Shown here: piece after piece, positions 1 to 7,259 of the stretch | Position numbering within the stretch: the first letter of the stretch is position 1 | Layout of the letters: every line of letters begins with the position of its first letter | Origin: Crocinitomicaceae bacterium | Lineage (GTDB): Bacteria > Bacteroidota > Bacteroidia > Flavobacteriales_D > Crocinitomicaceae | Length of the DNA: 13,709 bases | Direction: 5' to 3' | Assembly (NCBI GenBank): GCA_024643585.1 | Contig: JAHEMP010000028.1 | Location: 1-13,709, forward strand | Notes under the pieces: generated by a model | The model's input: the letters and a program-made list of their open reading frames with translations, nothing else | Database searches by the model: none | Told to the model about the DNA's origin: nothing | Program-made: the position numbers and the translations under genes

Positions 1-1
1 A

Positions 2-190
2 GATGTGGATGCTTTTCCAGGGCATATCGTCTGCAGTTCTGCTTCAAAAAGTGAAATTGTCATTCCAATACTACTTAATGGAGAAGTTGTTGCTATTTTA
101 GATGTCGATAGCGATCATTTAAACGATTTCGATTCAATTGATAAAATTTATTTAGAAGAACTTGCCTTATGCGTTTCGGAATTGTATTGA
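2..190 (+). CDS. msrC: Free methionine-(R)-sulfoxide reductase, GAF domain (3' end only)
   Basis: This is the C-terminal 62 residues of a small cytosolic GAF-fold enzyme that reduces free L-methionine-(R)-S-oxide with thioredoxin, repairing oxidised methionine. The frame is open from base 2, and the upstream part lies outside the window. The visible segment has the family signature: FPGHIVC followed by SASKSEIVIPI. Its Cys (codon 32-34) matches the catalytic cysteine of the E. coli YebR/fRMsr family, which sits in the equivalent HIAC motif. The strand-loop LDVDSDHLNDFD then matches the family's conserved LDIDS segment. The other family cysteines would be upstream and cannot be checked. The stop (188-190) lies 22 bp inside the next gene, so the two are probably co-translated. 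The GTG at position 5 is an internal valine, not a start. Confidence 0.85.
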   Translation, partial: DVDAFPGHIVCSSASKSEIVIPILLNGEVVAILDVDSDHLNDFDSIDKIYLEELALCVSELY

Positions 191-1728
191 TTCTTTTCTT
201 TTTAAGTTCCTGTGCTCAAGTGGGTGTTCTCAGTGGTGGACCAAAAGATGAAAATGCACCCCAACCTATATTAGAGAGAATGAACCCGCCAAATGCTTCT
301 GTCAATTATTCTGGCAATACATTAACCATACCATTCGATGAATATATCAAATTGAACAACCCAAGCGAAAACTTGATTGTCGTCCCACCAAACATAAAGC
401 CTTTTGCCAAAGTCAAAAACAAATCGCTCATCATTACTTGGGAAGAAGAACTCGCCTCAAATACAACCTACGCTTTTTACCTGAATAGAGCGATACAAGA
501 CACCAAAGAAAATAACGACTCGTTGATGACTTTTGTCTTTTCTACTGGCGACTATATTGATAGCTTAACCGCACGGTTTTATGTTCGTGAATCTTTCGGA
601 AATACCCCGCAAAAAAAATGGTTAGTGGGTTTATACGAAGAGTTTTCGGATACTATTCGTCCCAATTATTTCGCGGAATCTGTTGATGACGGTCTAGCTA
701 GTTTGTCTTATTTGAAGCCTGGTACGTATGAAGTCGTTGCTTTTTTAGATAAAAACAACGATTTAAAGCACCAACCTGACGAACCACTGGGTTTCAAAAA
801 TAAATCCGTTCAAATAGTTGATGACTTCCTGGATACCGTTCCAATTCGGACCTATATGCCTCAATTGGCGCCTAAAATAACCCATTTTTCTTTCCTCTCT
901 CCTGGATTATTTGCAATCGCTTCAAACCGTTCTATAGAAAAGGCTGGATTCACAATAAATGGGCAAAATATTCCAACGGAAAACTATATTTATCTTAGTT
1001 CTGATTCACTGCTGCTTCCCTATTTCCCTAACGATTCCAGTTTGTTTACATTGATTGCAAAAACAAGCGATTGGACAGATACTTTATCGCTTCGAATAAG
1101 TCAAAAAGAAAAGAATAAAGCCCTCCGTTTGAAGTTGGAAAAAGGAAATGAAGTTTTGCCATCTGAACCACTTGAATTGATTTCCACTTTAGAAATAGAA
1201 ACGCTGAACGCCCAACTAATTTCCGTTCAAAACGCTGAGGACAGTTCTATTCTTATAATTAAAAGTCTTAATGCCAATGGCAGTAGAGTTGAAATTAATT
1301 TTGACAAAGAAAACGTCTCCAAGGCGAACATTGTTTTCCTTCCAGGAGCAATAAAAAATATGGCTAGCTCTAATATGGATACTATTATTATCAATGTTCT
1401 TTGTCTAAAAAAGAAAGATTTGGGTAATATGGTTGTCGATATATCCAGTTTTGATCAAGACGTCGTTTTGGAAATTTTACTGGGAAAGGCGCTTGTAAAG
1501 TCTGTACCTATGCCTAAAAATAAGCGCCAACAATCATTTGCGAATCTTAAGCCTGGCGATTATTCTTTTCGAATTGTATTTGATGAGAACAAAAACGGAA
1601 GATGGGATGGTGGTGATCGAGAAAATAAAATACAACCAGAATTTGTGGAAATTTTCCCCGAAACAAAAAAAGTCCGCGCGAACTGGGATTTGGAAGTTGT
1701 TTTGAAAAAACCATTCAATGGAGAATAA
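169..1728 (+). CDS. Ig-like (Big_5) domain lipoprotein
   Basis: A 519-residue lipoprotein of a family common in Bacteroidota; its exact function is unknown. The N-terminus is a short lipoprotein signal (M1 to S14) ending in the lipobox LSSC with C15 as the lipidated cysteine. No acidic surface-export tag follows the cysteine directly, so a periplasm-facing anchor is as likely as surface display. After GGPKDENAPQ comes a Big_5/SbsA-type Ig-like domain (about residues 35-125) containing IPFDEYIKL and the strand SLIITW. Two similar segments follow, at about residues 180-210 (LKPGTYEVVAFLDKNND) and 460-490 (LKPGDYSFRIVFDENKNG). Each is a beta strand pair ending in an Asp/Asn-rich loop resembling a calcium-binding loop. 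The start at 169 is favoured because it gives a correctly sized signal peptide. It overlaps the reductase gene upstream by 22 bp and the flippase-like gene downstream by 11 bp, suggesting one operon. Confidence 0.85.
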   Translation: MRFGIVLILFFLSSCAQVGVLSGGPKDENAPQPILERMNPPNASVNYSGNTLTIPFDEYIKLNNPSENLIVVPPNIKPFAKVKNKSLIITWEEELASNTTYAFYLNRAIQDTKENNDSLMTFVFSTGDYIDSLTARFYVRESFGNTPQKKWLVGLYEEFSDTIRPNYFAESVDDGLASLSYLKPGTYEVVAFLDKNNDLKHQPDEPLGFKNKSVQIVDDFLDTVPIRTYMPQLAPKITHFSFLSPGLFAIASNRSIEKAGFTINGQNIPTENYIYLSSDSLLLPYFPNDSSLFTLIAKTSDWTDTLSLRISQKEKNKALRLKLEKGNEVLPSEPLELISTLEIETLNAQLISVQNAEDSSILIIKSLNANGSRVEINFDKENVSKANIVFLPGAIKNMASSNMDTIIINVLCLKKKDLGNMVVDISSFDQDVVLEILLGKALVKSVPMPKNKRQQSFANLKPGDYSFRIVFDENKNGRWDGGDRENKIQPEFVEIFPETKKVRANWDLEVVLKKPFNGE

Positions 1729-2878
1729 CCCACTGGAAAAAACGCTTTCTGGATGGAGAATTTCAATCCCCATTGTTCTTGGTTTGACCATAGCCACCTT
1801 AATGATCTTCCGCAGTGTTCGCCAAACCACTTTCATTGCAGTCGGTGAAGGGTTAGGAACATATCAATGGGTCGATAGCAACAAAAATGGCATTATTGAC
1901 ATTCATAGCCCCAATGAATTTATTAAAACTTCGAAGGGAGATTTTGAAATAGAAACCGTGTCGTCCGTTATTCGCTCTTTGGATTTTGGTTATAACGTAT
2001 GGGGGTGGCTTTTCGTCGCGATACTTTTTATGGTGGGTCGTGATTTCTTTTATATGGTACGGATACGAATTCTAACTAAAAACGACCTGACTTGGAAAAG
2101 ATCAATGGTGGTTATACTGCTATGGGAGTTTGCTTCGGCACTAACTCCTGGTGTTGTCGGTGGAGCAGCCGTTGCAATGTTCATTTTAAATCGTGAAAAA
2201 ATTGCCCTTGGTCGATCTACCGCTATCGTTGTTGTAACGGCTTTTTTAGACAACCTATTTTATTTGATTCTGATTCCAATCCTATTCTTAATAATCGATC
2301 AAAGTTTACTTTTCCCAGAGAGTGTGCCGGGTTCAAATGGCGTGCAAATAATTTTTTGGACAGGCTTTGTGACAATCTTTGTGGTGTGTTCCGTTCTTTT
2401 TGCCAGTATTTTTTTGGTTCCCAACCTTGCAAAAATTATTCTTGGGTTTATTTTTCGATTTCCCTTACTCAAAAGATGGCGAGAAAAAGCCATTCAAACT
2501 GGAGAAGAAATTTTTACCACTTCCGCCGAATTGAAAGGTGAATCCTTGTCATTTTGGGTCAAAGCCTTTCTTAGCACTTTTGGGTCTTGGATTTGTCGAT
2601 ATTTGGTTGTCAACGCTATTCTTCAAGCCTTTATCCATTTATCGTTAACCCAGCATTTCCTTTTATTGGGAAAACAACTTGTGCTTTGGCTGTTTATGCT
2701 GGTCAGTCCAACTCCAGGGGCGAGTGGAGTTGCTGAATTTGCTTTTGGCGAACTCTTATCCTCTTTTGCCACTTCTAGTATGTTGCTTGTTGCAATGGCC
2801 GTGATTTGGCGTTTGATTTCTTACTTCCCCTACTTGTTTATCGGCGCATTTTTGTTGCCAAGGTGGTTGAGAAAATAG
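1718..2878 (+). CDS. Flippase-like integral membrane protein (LPG_synthase_TM / UPF0104 family)
   Basis: A 386-residue polytopic inner-membrane protein related to the transmembrane flippase half of MprF (lysylphosphatidylglycerol synthase), without the soluble aminoacyl-transfer domain. It probably moves or senses a lipid, but no substrate can be read from the sequence. Family hallmarks are the re-entrant-type segment LLWEFASALTPGVVGGAA (residues 134-151), with TAFLDNLFY at 174-182 after it, and the C-terminal SPTPGASGVAEFAF (330-343). Helix 1 is about residues 14-31. Between it and the next helix (about 94-108) lies a soluble loop of roughly 60 residues carrying D53-x-N-x-N-G-x-x-D61, a calcium-loop-like motif. 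The start overlaps the lipoprotein's end by 11 bp, so translational coupling is likely. The gene ends 21 bp before the convergent SRPBCC gene. Confidence 0.8.
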   Translation: MENNPLEKTLSGWRISIPIVLGLTIATLMIFRSVRQTTFIAVGEGLGTYQWVDSNKNGIIDIHSPNEFIKTSKGDFEIETVSSVIRSLDFGYNVWGWLFVAILFMVGRDFFYMVRIRILTKNDLTWKRSMVVILLWEFASALTPGVVGGAAVAMFILNREKIALGRSTAIVVVTAFLDNLFYLILIPILFLIIDQSLLFPESVPGSNGVQIIFWTGFVTIFVVCSVLFASIFLVPNLAKIILGFIFRFPLLKRWREKAIQTGEEIFTTSAELKGESLSFWVKAFLSTFGSWICRYLVVNAILQAFIHLSLTQHFLLLGKQLVLWLFMLVSPTPGASGVAEFAFGELLSSFATSSMLLVAMAVIWRLISYFPYLFIGAFLLPRWLRK

Positions 2879-2899
2879 TCGTGTAAACGGATAGTAATG

Positions 2900-3325
2900 C
2901 TACTTTGTTTTTTCACAGCGCTCTTTCAACTTTTTATTCATTTCGATAAAACCTGGAAGTGTTTCGTTGTCCAATTTTTTTGAAAATAACCCTACCAATA
3001 TTCCACTAAAAACTTCACGTTGAATAAACGTAGTGGAACCATTCGGATTTTCTATTAGTTGAAATTGATGCTCGCCATCAAAAAATCCTTTGAAAAGTAA
3101 TTTTCCTTTCCATTTAAATTCTTTGTTCGTATCAAAAACCAAAACTTTAGGTTTGAAACTCATGGTTTGGATTTTAGCATGAATTGTTTGACCAACAATT
3201 GGTGATCCTGAAATCGAATGAATAAATGGGTTCCATTCTGGATATTTTTCAAAATCCACAAGTACATTCCAAACCTCTTCTGGACTTGATTTGATGTCTA
3301 TGCTGCTCTTGATTTCTTTTATCAT
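2900..3325 (-). CDS. SRPBCC (START/Bet v1-like) domain protein
   Basis: A 141-residue single-domain protein with the hydrophobic-pocket SRPBCC fold. Members bind or act on small hydrophobic ligands, and no specific ligand can be assigned here. The N-terminal pattern IDIKSSPEEVWNVLVDFEKYPEWNPFI (residues 9-35) is diagnostic of the fold: beta strand 1, then helices ending in YPEWNP. The segment TTFIQREVFSGIL is the strand before the long C-terminal helix, which starts near LPGF. The frame stays open to 3412, but the ATG at 3325 is preferred. It starts right at the conserved domain, has a GGAAG stretch 4 bases upstream, and avoids overlap with pccB. The gene lies 43 bp downstream of pccB on the same strand, so it is probably in the same transcript. 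Confidence 0.8.
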   Translation of the reverse strand: MIKEIKSSIDIKSSPEEVWNVLVDFEKYPEWNPFIHSISGSPIVGQTIHAKIQTMSFKPKVLVFDTNKEFKWKGKLLFKGFFDGEHQFQLIENPNGSTTFIQREVFSGILVGLFSKKLDNETLPGFIEMNKKLKERCEKTK

Positions 3326-3368
3326 GTCTTCCGTAATTAAGTCGAAACCAGAATTTAATCTTTGCCCT

Positions 3369-4913
3369 TTACAAAGGAATGTTCCCGTGTTTTTTCCAAG
3401 GCAAACTTTCATTTTTATTTTCCAACGATTTGAAAGCGGCGATTAACCTTGGGCGCGTTTCTTCCGGAAGAATTACATCGTCAACGAATCCTCTTTCTGC
3501 CGCACGATATGGGTTGGCAAATTTCTCTGCGTATTCCGCTTCCTTTTCCAACAATTTAGCCGCAGGATCCGATGCCTCAGAAATTTCTCTTTTGAAAATA
3601 ATTTCAGCCGCACCCTTAGCTCCCATAACAGCAATTTCGGCTGTTGGCCAAGCGTAGTTCAAATCAGCCCCTATATTTTTTGAGTTCATGACGTCAAACG
3701 CCCCACCGCATGCTTTTCTGGTAATCACCGTGATTCTTGGAACGGTAGCCTCTGAAAAAGCATACAACAATTTTGCGCCGTGTGTAATAATGCCTCTCCA
3801 TTCCTGATCCGTTCCTGGCAAGAACCCTGGAACGTCCTCGAATACCAACAGCGGAATATTAAATGCATCGCAAAAACGAACAAACCGAGCCCCTTTTCGA
3901 GATGAATCTATATCCAAAACACCTGCCATAGATGCTGGTTGATTGGCAACAATTCCAATTGTTCTTCCTTCCAATCGCGCAAAACCAACCACTATGCTTT
4001 TCGCAAAATCTTCTTGAACTTCGCGGAAACTATCATCGTCAATAACACAATCCACAACTTTACGAATGTCATAAGGGACATTTGCATTGTCTGGAATAAT
4101 GTTTTTTATCGTTTCAAATTTATTTTCACTGAATTCAAAAATACTAGGTTGTGGAGCTAATTCTCTCGCATTTTGAGGCATGTACGTTACCAAGTCACGC
4201 ACTTTCTTCAAACATTCCACATCGTTACTAGCTGTAAAATGATTTACCCCTGATTTCTCGGCGTGCGTTTTCGCCCCACCTAAGTCTTCAGATGACACCT
4301 CTTCATGGGTTACCGTTTTTACCACGTTTGGCCCTGTTACGAACATGTAAGAAGTTTCTTCCACCATGAACACGAAATCTGTCAGTGCCGGCGAATATAC
4401 TGCCCCGCCCGCGCAAGGACCCATGATAACTGAAATTTGAGGAATCACACCTGACGCTCGCGTATTTCGAAAGAAAATATCGGCATACCCTGCCAAAGAA
4501 ACAACCCCTTCTTGAATTCTAGCTCCTCCTGAATCGTTTAATCCGATTAATGGGGCGCCGTTTTTCATGGCCAAATCCATCAATTTACAAATCTTGTCGG
4601 CATGCGTTTCCGACAAAGAACCGCCTAATACTGTAAAATCTTGAGAAAACACGTAAACCAAACGACCGTGTATAGTTCCAAAACCAGTAACGACTCCGTC
4701 GCCAGGGTAATGAACCTTGTCCAAACCAAAGTAAGTGGAACGGTGTTCAACGAACATTCCTGTCTCCTGAAATGAATTTTCATCAAGCAATAATGTAATC
4801 CGCTCGCGTGCTGTTAGTTTGCCCCCTTTGTGTTGTTTTTCAATTCGAGCCTCACCTCCACCAAGAACAGAGTCTTTTCTTCTTTGAATAAGTTCGTCGC
4901 GTTTTTCCTTCAT
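3369..4913 (-). CDS. pccB: Propionyl-CoA (acyl-CoA) carboxylase, carboxyltransferase beta subunit
   Basis: A 514-residue cytosolic carboxyltransferase that moves CO2 from carboxybiotin to propionyl-CoA, giving methylmalonyl-CoA. It works with a biotin-carrying alpha subunit that is not in this window. Length and sequence fit the PccB/AccD5 family from end to end: LGGGEARIEKQHKGGKLTARERI (17-39), NDSGGARIQEG (126-136), the oxyanion region GPCAGGAVYSPALTDF (165-180) and a second one at ACGGAFDVM (401-409). D407 in that motif appears to match the Asp linked to propionyl-CoA preference in Streptomyces PccB, inferred by motif position only. The start at 4913 gives MKEKRDEL, the usual family N-terminus. 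The frame is open to 4994, but that extension is unlike the family and begins upstream of the likely promoter at 4936-4943. Delta-prime lies upstream and the SRPBCC gene 43 bp downstream. Confidence 0.95.
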   Translation of the reverse strand: MKEKRDELIQRRKDSVLGGGEARIEKQHKGGKLTARERITLLLDENSFQETGMFVEHRSTYFGLDKVHYPGDGVVTGFGTIHGRLVYVFSQDFTVLGGSLSETHADKICKLMDLAMKNGAPLIGLNDSGGARIQEGVVSLAGYADIFFRNTRASGVIPQISVIMGPCAGGAVYSPALTDFVFMVEETSYMFVTGPNVVKTVTHEEVSSEDLGGAKTHAEKSGVNHFTASNDVECLKKVRDLVTYMPQNARELAPQPSIFEFSENKFETIKNIIPDNANVPYDIRKVVDCVIDDDSFREVQEDFAKSIVVGFARLEGRTIGIVANQPASMAGVLDIDSSRKGARFVRFCDAFNIPLLVFEDVPGFLPGTDQEWRGIITHGAKLLYAFSEATVPRITVITRKACGGAFDVMNSKNIGADLNYAWPTAEIAVMGAKGAAEIIFKREISEASDPAAKLLEKEAEYAEKFANPYRAAERGFVDDVILPEETRPRLIAAFKSLENKNESLPWKKHGNIPL

Positions 4914-4935
4914 TTTGTTTTGGTTTGAGAAGAAG

Positions 4936-4943
4936 CAAAGATA
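4936..4943 (-). promoter_or_regulatory. Probable Bacteroidota -7 promoter element for pccB
   Basis: The minus strand reads TATCTTTG, a perfect match to the Bacteroidota -7 consensus TAnnTTTG. It ends 22 bases before the pccB start, so it would give a very short leader. No TTG is seen at the usual -33 spacing. The element lies inside the long open frame upstream of the chosen start, which supports the start at 4913. Confidence 0.55.
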
Positions 4944-4992
4944 ATAGAAGGTTGGGGATTGCGCATAGTTGTATGTGATTTTTATAAAGCGC

Positions 4993-5014
4993 AAGCATCT
5001 AAGAAGCGTCTGAA
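4993..5014. repeat. Imperfect 11-bp direct repeat upstream of the pccB promoter
   Basis: Two adjacent 11-base units, AAGCATCTAAG and AAGCGTCTGAA, match at 8 of 11 positions. They lie roughly 60-85 bases upstream of the transcription start implied by the -7 element at 4936-4943. The 11-base period puts both copies on the same face of the helix, as in some activator sites. A perfect 10-base palindrome, AAGTGCACTT (5013-5022), touches the second copy. A regulatory role is speculative. Confidence 0.25.
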
Positions 5015-5077
5015 GTGCACTTTTCGGGTGTTGAAAAGAGCGAATAACTGCAAGAATTAAACTTGATTAATCGAAAT

Positions 5078-6196
5078 CTACGCAAAATGAATAAACCTCA
5101 TCGCCCGAAAAGTCAAATGGGTAAACAAGATTTTTGGATTTGCATTCCGCTCTATATGATAATGTGCATCGCTAAAAATCTTCATGAATTCAACGATGTT
5201 GTTTCCCGTAATGAATTTGGCAAAATTCTTTAAAAAAGCTGCTTCCTCGTTCGAGACCCTTGTCAACTGATCATCTGTATAATTTTTCAAAATGCTTTGG
5301 CGACACATGTGGAGAGCGTACTCTAAAAATATTTTTTGTTGTTCTCGGCCAATTCCTGAAACTTTGTCTGCCCAATCCATCATTTCTACCACATTCTTTT
5401 TAAAAGAACTTCTCATCATTTCAATAAATAAATCTCTATTTCCTGATTCTGAATCGGCATGCGATAAATAAGCCTGAATTTCACAGATATTGGCTTCGGT
5501 TCTTGCAACCATGCTTTCTATTTCATTCAAAGGCATGCTTGTCTTCGTTTTAACATATTCTGTTACTTCCGAAAACGACAATCGGGGTATTTTACGTATT
5601 TGGGTGCGTGAGAGTATGGTTGGTAAAATGTAGTCTCCATTTTCTACTATCAAAATCAACAATGTCTTGGCGCTGGGTTCTTCAAGCGTTTTTAAAATTT
5701 TATTGGAAAAGGCTGGATTCATTTCTTCTGCCATCCAGATTACAACGACTTTATATCCACCTTCGTAGGACATCAAAGACAACTTATGAAGCAATTCCTT
5801 GCTTTCATCTGTTCCAATTATTGGTCTTCTGCCCTTGTCATCCGTAAAATTAATCCAATCGTTAAGATTAAAATAGGCTGATTTGCCAACTATTTCACGC
5901 CATTCTTTAAGCATTGGGTCGGCCGTTTTTGAAATCGACTGAACCGTTGGAAAAACATAATGGACATCAGGATGAGCCAAATGACTATTTTTTTGACAAT
6001 TCGGGCAAACACCACACGAATCATTCTCCTTTTTGTTTTCGCAAAATAAGTATTGGATAAACGCTAAAGTTAAGGCCAGACTTCCATAGCCTGTTTGACC
6101 TAAAAATAATTGAGCATGACTAATTTTGTCCAAATTAATTTCATGAATCATTCTTTTTTTAACGTCCTCTTGTCCTACTACCTCTTTAAAAAGCAT
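5078..6196 (-). CDS. holB: DNA polymerase III, delta-prime subunit (clamp loader)
   Basis: A 372-residue AAA+ family clamp-loader subunit that helps load the beta sliding clamp at the replication fork. The N-terminus begins LFKEVVGQEDVKKRM. The Walker A position carries GQTGYGSL (33-40) instead of GxxGxGK(T/S), so ATP binding is probably lost, as is usual for delta-prime. Four cysteines (C52, C61, C64, C67; CGVCPNC) form the zinc-binding module of clamp-loader subunits. Further landmarks are NKILKTLEEP (165-174) and the SRTQ sensor-1-region motif (196-199), which keeps the Arg of the classical SRC motif. Length and layout fit Bacteroidota delta-prime proteins. The start at 6196 places MLFKEVVGQ at the normal position. 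A DnaX (tau/gamma) subunit is less likely because the P-loop is degenerate. Confidence 0.88.
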   Translation of the reverse strand: MLFKEVVGQEDVKKRMIHEINLDKISHAQLFLGQTGYGSLALTLAFIQYLFCENKKENDSCGVCPNCQKNSHLAHPDVHYVFPTVQSISKTADPMLKEWREIVGKSAYFNLNDWINFTDDKGRRPIIGTDESKELLHKLSLMSYEGGYKVVVIWMAEEMNPAFSNKILKTLEEPSAKTLLILIVENGDYILPTILSRTQIRKIPRLSFSEVTEYVKTKTSMPLNEIESMVARTEANICEIQAYLSHADSESGNRDLFIEMMRSSFKKNVVEMMDWADKVSGIGREQQKIFLEYALHMCRQSILKNYTDDQLTRVSNEEAAFLKNFAKFITGNNIVEFMKIFSDAHYHIERNANPKILFTHLTFRAMRFIHFA

Positions 6197-6350
6197 GCCT
6201 AAAATTAACTATTTTCTTTTCCTAAGCCTTAATTAAGATTTCATTATTTTTACATTTTTCGACAATTTTCGTGGGTTAGATATATATTTTATGGGTCCAT
6301 CGAATCTGGTAGAAAAGTAAGCGTTGAAATTAATTAAGTAATGCTCCAAA

Positions 6351-7259
6351 ATGTTTGAGAATATACGTTATCATTTACTGCTTCATTTCATTATTTTTAT
6401 TTGGGGTTTCACAGGTATTCTTGGGAAATTAATTCATTTGGAGAGTTTGTCCATTGTTTGGTGGAGAGTTGTCATTGCCTTTTTGGCGCTTGGGATATAT
6501 CTAAAAGTTATCAATTGGAATTTTAAAGTAAATTCTCGTAAACAATTGTATGGAATCCTGGGTGTTGGTGTGCTCGTCTCGTTACACTGGATTTTATTTT
6601 ACAAAAGCATTCAACTTTCTACCGCTTCTCTTGGCATATTGTGTCTTTCCACGACAACTTTGCACGTAACTTGGCTAGAACCTTTAATCATGAAAAGGAG
6701 GTTTCTTCTATCTGAATTCATTTCAGGCATACTGATAATTTGTTCTTTGATTTACGTTTCTGGCGATTTTAGCACCACAGATTACACAGCGTTATTTATT
6801 GGCTTGGCTTCAGCCCTAATGGCCGCCCTTTTTTCTGTTTTCAACGCTAAGTTAGTCATAGACAACCCTTCCCAAACTATTAGTTTTTATGAATTTGGAA
6901 TAGCCGTGGTATTTCTTAGTGTACTCCTTGCCTTTGAGGGACGACTGAACTATTCATTGTTCGTCATGACAACTACAGATCTGTTGTGGCTATTGTTCTT
7001 AGGGATTGTTTGTACTTCGTTTGCTTTTCTAGTCGTAATAGATTTGGTGAAAAGACTTGGTGCATTCACCGTTTCTTTGAGTATAAACATGGAACCTGTT
7101 TACACTATTTTTCTGGCAATCGCTATTTTAAATGAAAACGCTCGGCTTTCCAATAAATTCTACATTGGAGCCGCAATTATTGTAACAATAGTTGTCTTAA
7201 ACGCGATTATAAAATATCGTATGAAGCAGAAGAATGCGAGAGCATTTGAAAAAAATTAA
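6351..7259 (+). CDS. EamA-family (drug/metabolite superfamily) transporter
   Basis: A 302-residue inner-membrane protein with two tandem EamA repeats and about ten predicted helices, the standard size and layout of DMT-superfamily exporters. The first repeat starts with LLLHFIIFIWGFTGILGKL (9-27) and includes the family's Trp-rich segment IVWWRVVIAF (35-44). The second repeat starts near residue 146 (LFIGLASALMAALFSVFNAKL). The late motif SINMEPVYTIFLAI (245-258) is the conserved Glu-Pro segment of EamA proteins, and a basic tail ends the protein. No substrate can be assigned. The gene is divergent from the delta-prime gene across 154 bp. Its stop overlaps the stop of the convergent GH3 gene by 4 bp, leaving no room for a terminator between them. 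Confidence 0.9.
   Translation: MFENIRYHLLLHFIIFIWGFTGILGKLIHLESLSIVWWRVVIAFLALGIYLKVINWNFKVNSRKQLYGILGVGVLVSLHWILFYKSIQLSTASLGILCLSTTTLHVTWLEPLIMKRRFLLSEFISGILIICSLIYVSGDFSTTDYTALFIGLASALMAALFSVFNAKLVIDNPSQTISFYEFGIAVVFLSVLLAFEGRLNYSLFVMTTTDLLWLLFLGIVCTSFAFLVVIDLVKRLGAFTVSLSINMEPVYTIFLAIAILNENARLSNKFYIGAAIIVTIVVLNAIIKYRMKQKNARAFEKN

Noticed and set aside
2893..2913. AGTA-ATGC-TACT inverted repeat followed by a T-rich run, resembling a terminator after the flippase-like gene
   Set aside because: The stem is only four base pairs with one G-C pair, and it overlaps the stop codon of the convergent gene. It is too weak to call.
3366..3377. CCTTT-AC-AAAGG inverted repeat over the pccB stop codon
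   Set aside because: The two-base centre allows at most a four-pair stem in RNA with no T-run after it. Probably chance.
3326..3412. N-terminal extension of the SRPBCC protein from an ATG at 3412
   Set aside because: It overlaps the pccB coding end by 44 bp and adds residues that do not resemble the SRPBCC fold. The ATG at 3325 starts at the domain.
3379..3657. Plus-strand open frame of 92 codons opposite the end of pccB
   Set aside because: Antisense shadow of a strongly conserved gene, with no recognisable protein features.
5020..5038. CTTTTC/GAAAAG hairpin between the delta-prime gene and pccB, considered as a terminator
   Set aside because: Six mostly A-T pairs with no downstream T tract on the minus strand.
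5182..6196. Possibility that the clamp-loader gene is damaged because its P-loop lacks the Lys
   Set aside because: A degenerate P-loop is normal for delta-prime subunits. The zinc module and downstream motifs are intact, so it is not a pseudogene.
6197..6350. Divergent gap with TTAATTAAG at 6229-6237 and 6330-6338, and TATATTTT at 6283-6290
   Set aside because: No element matches TAnnTTTG fully with a -33 TTG in either direction, and the repeats are simple AT sequence. Promoters must exist for delta-prime and EamA, but I could not place them.
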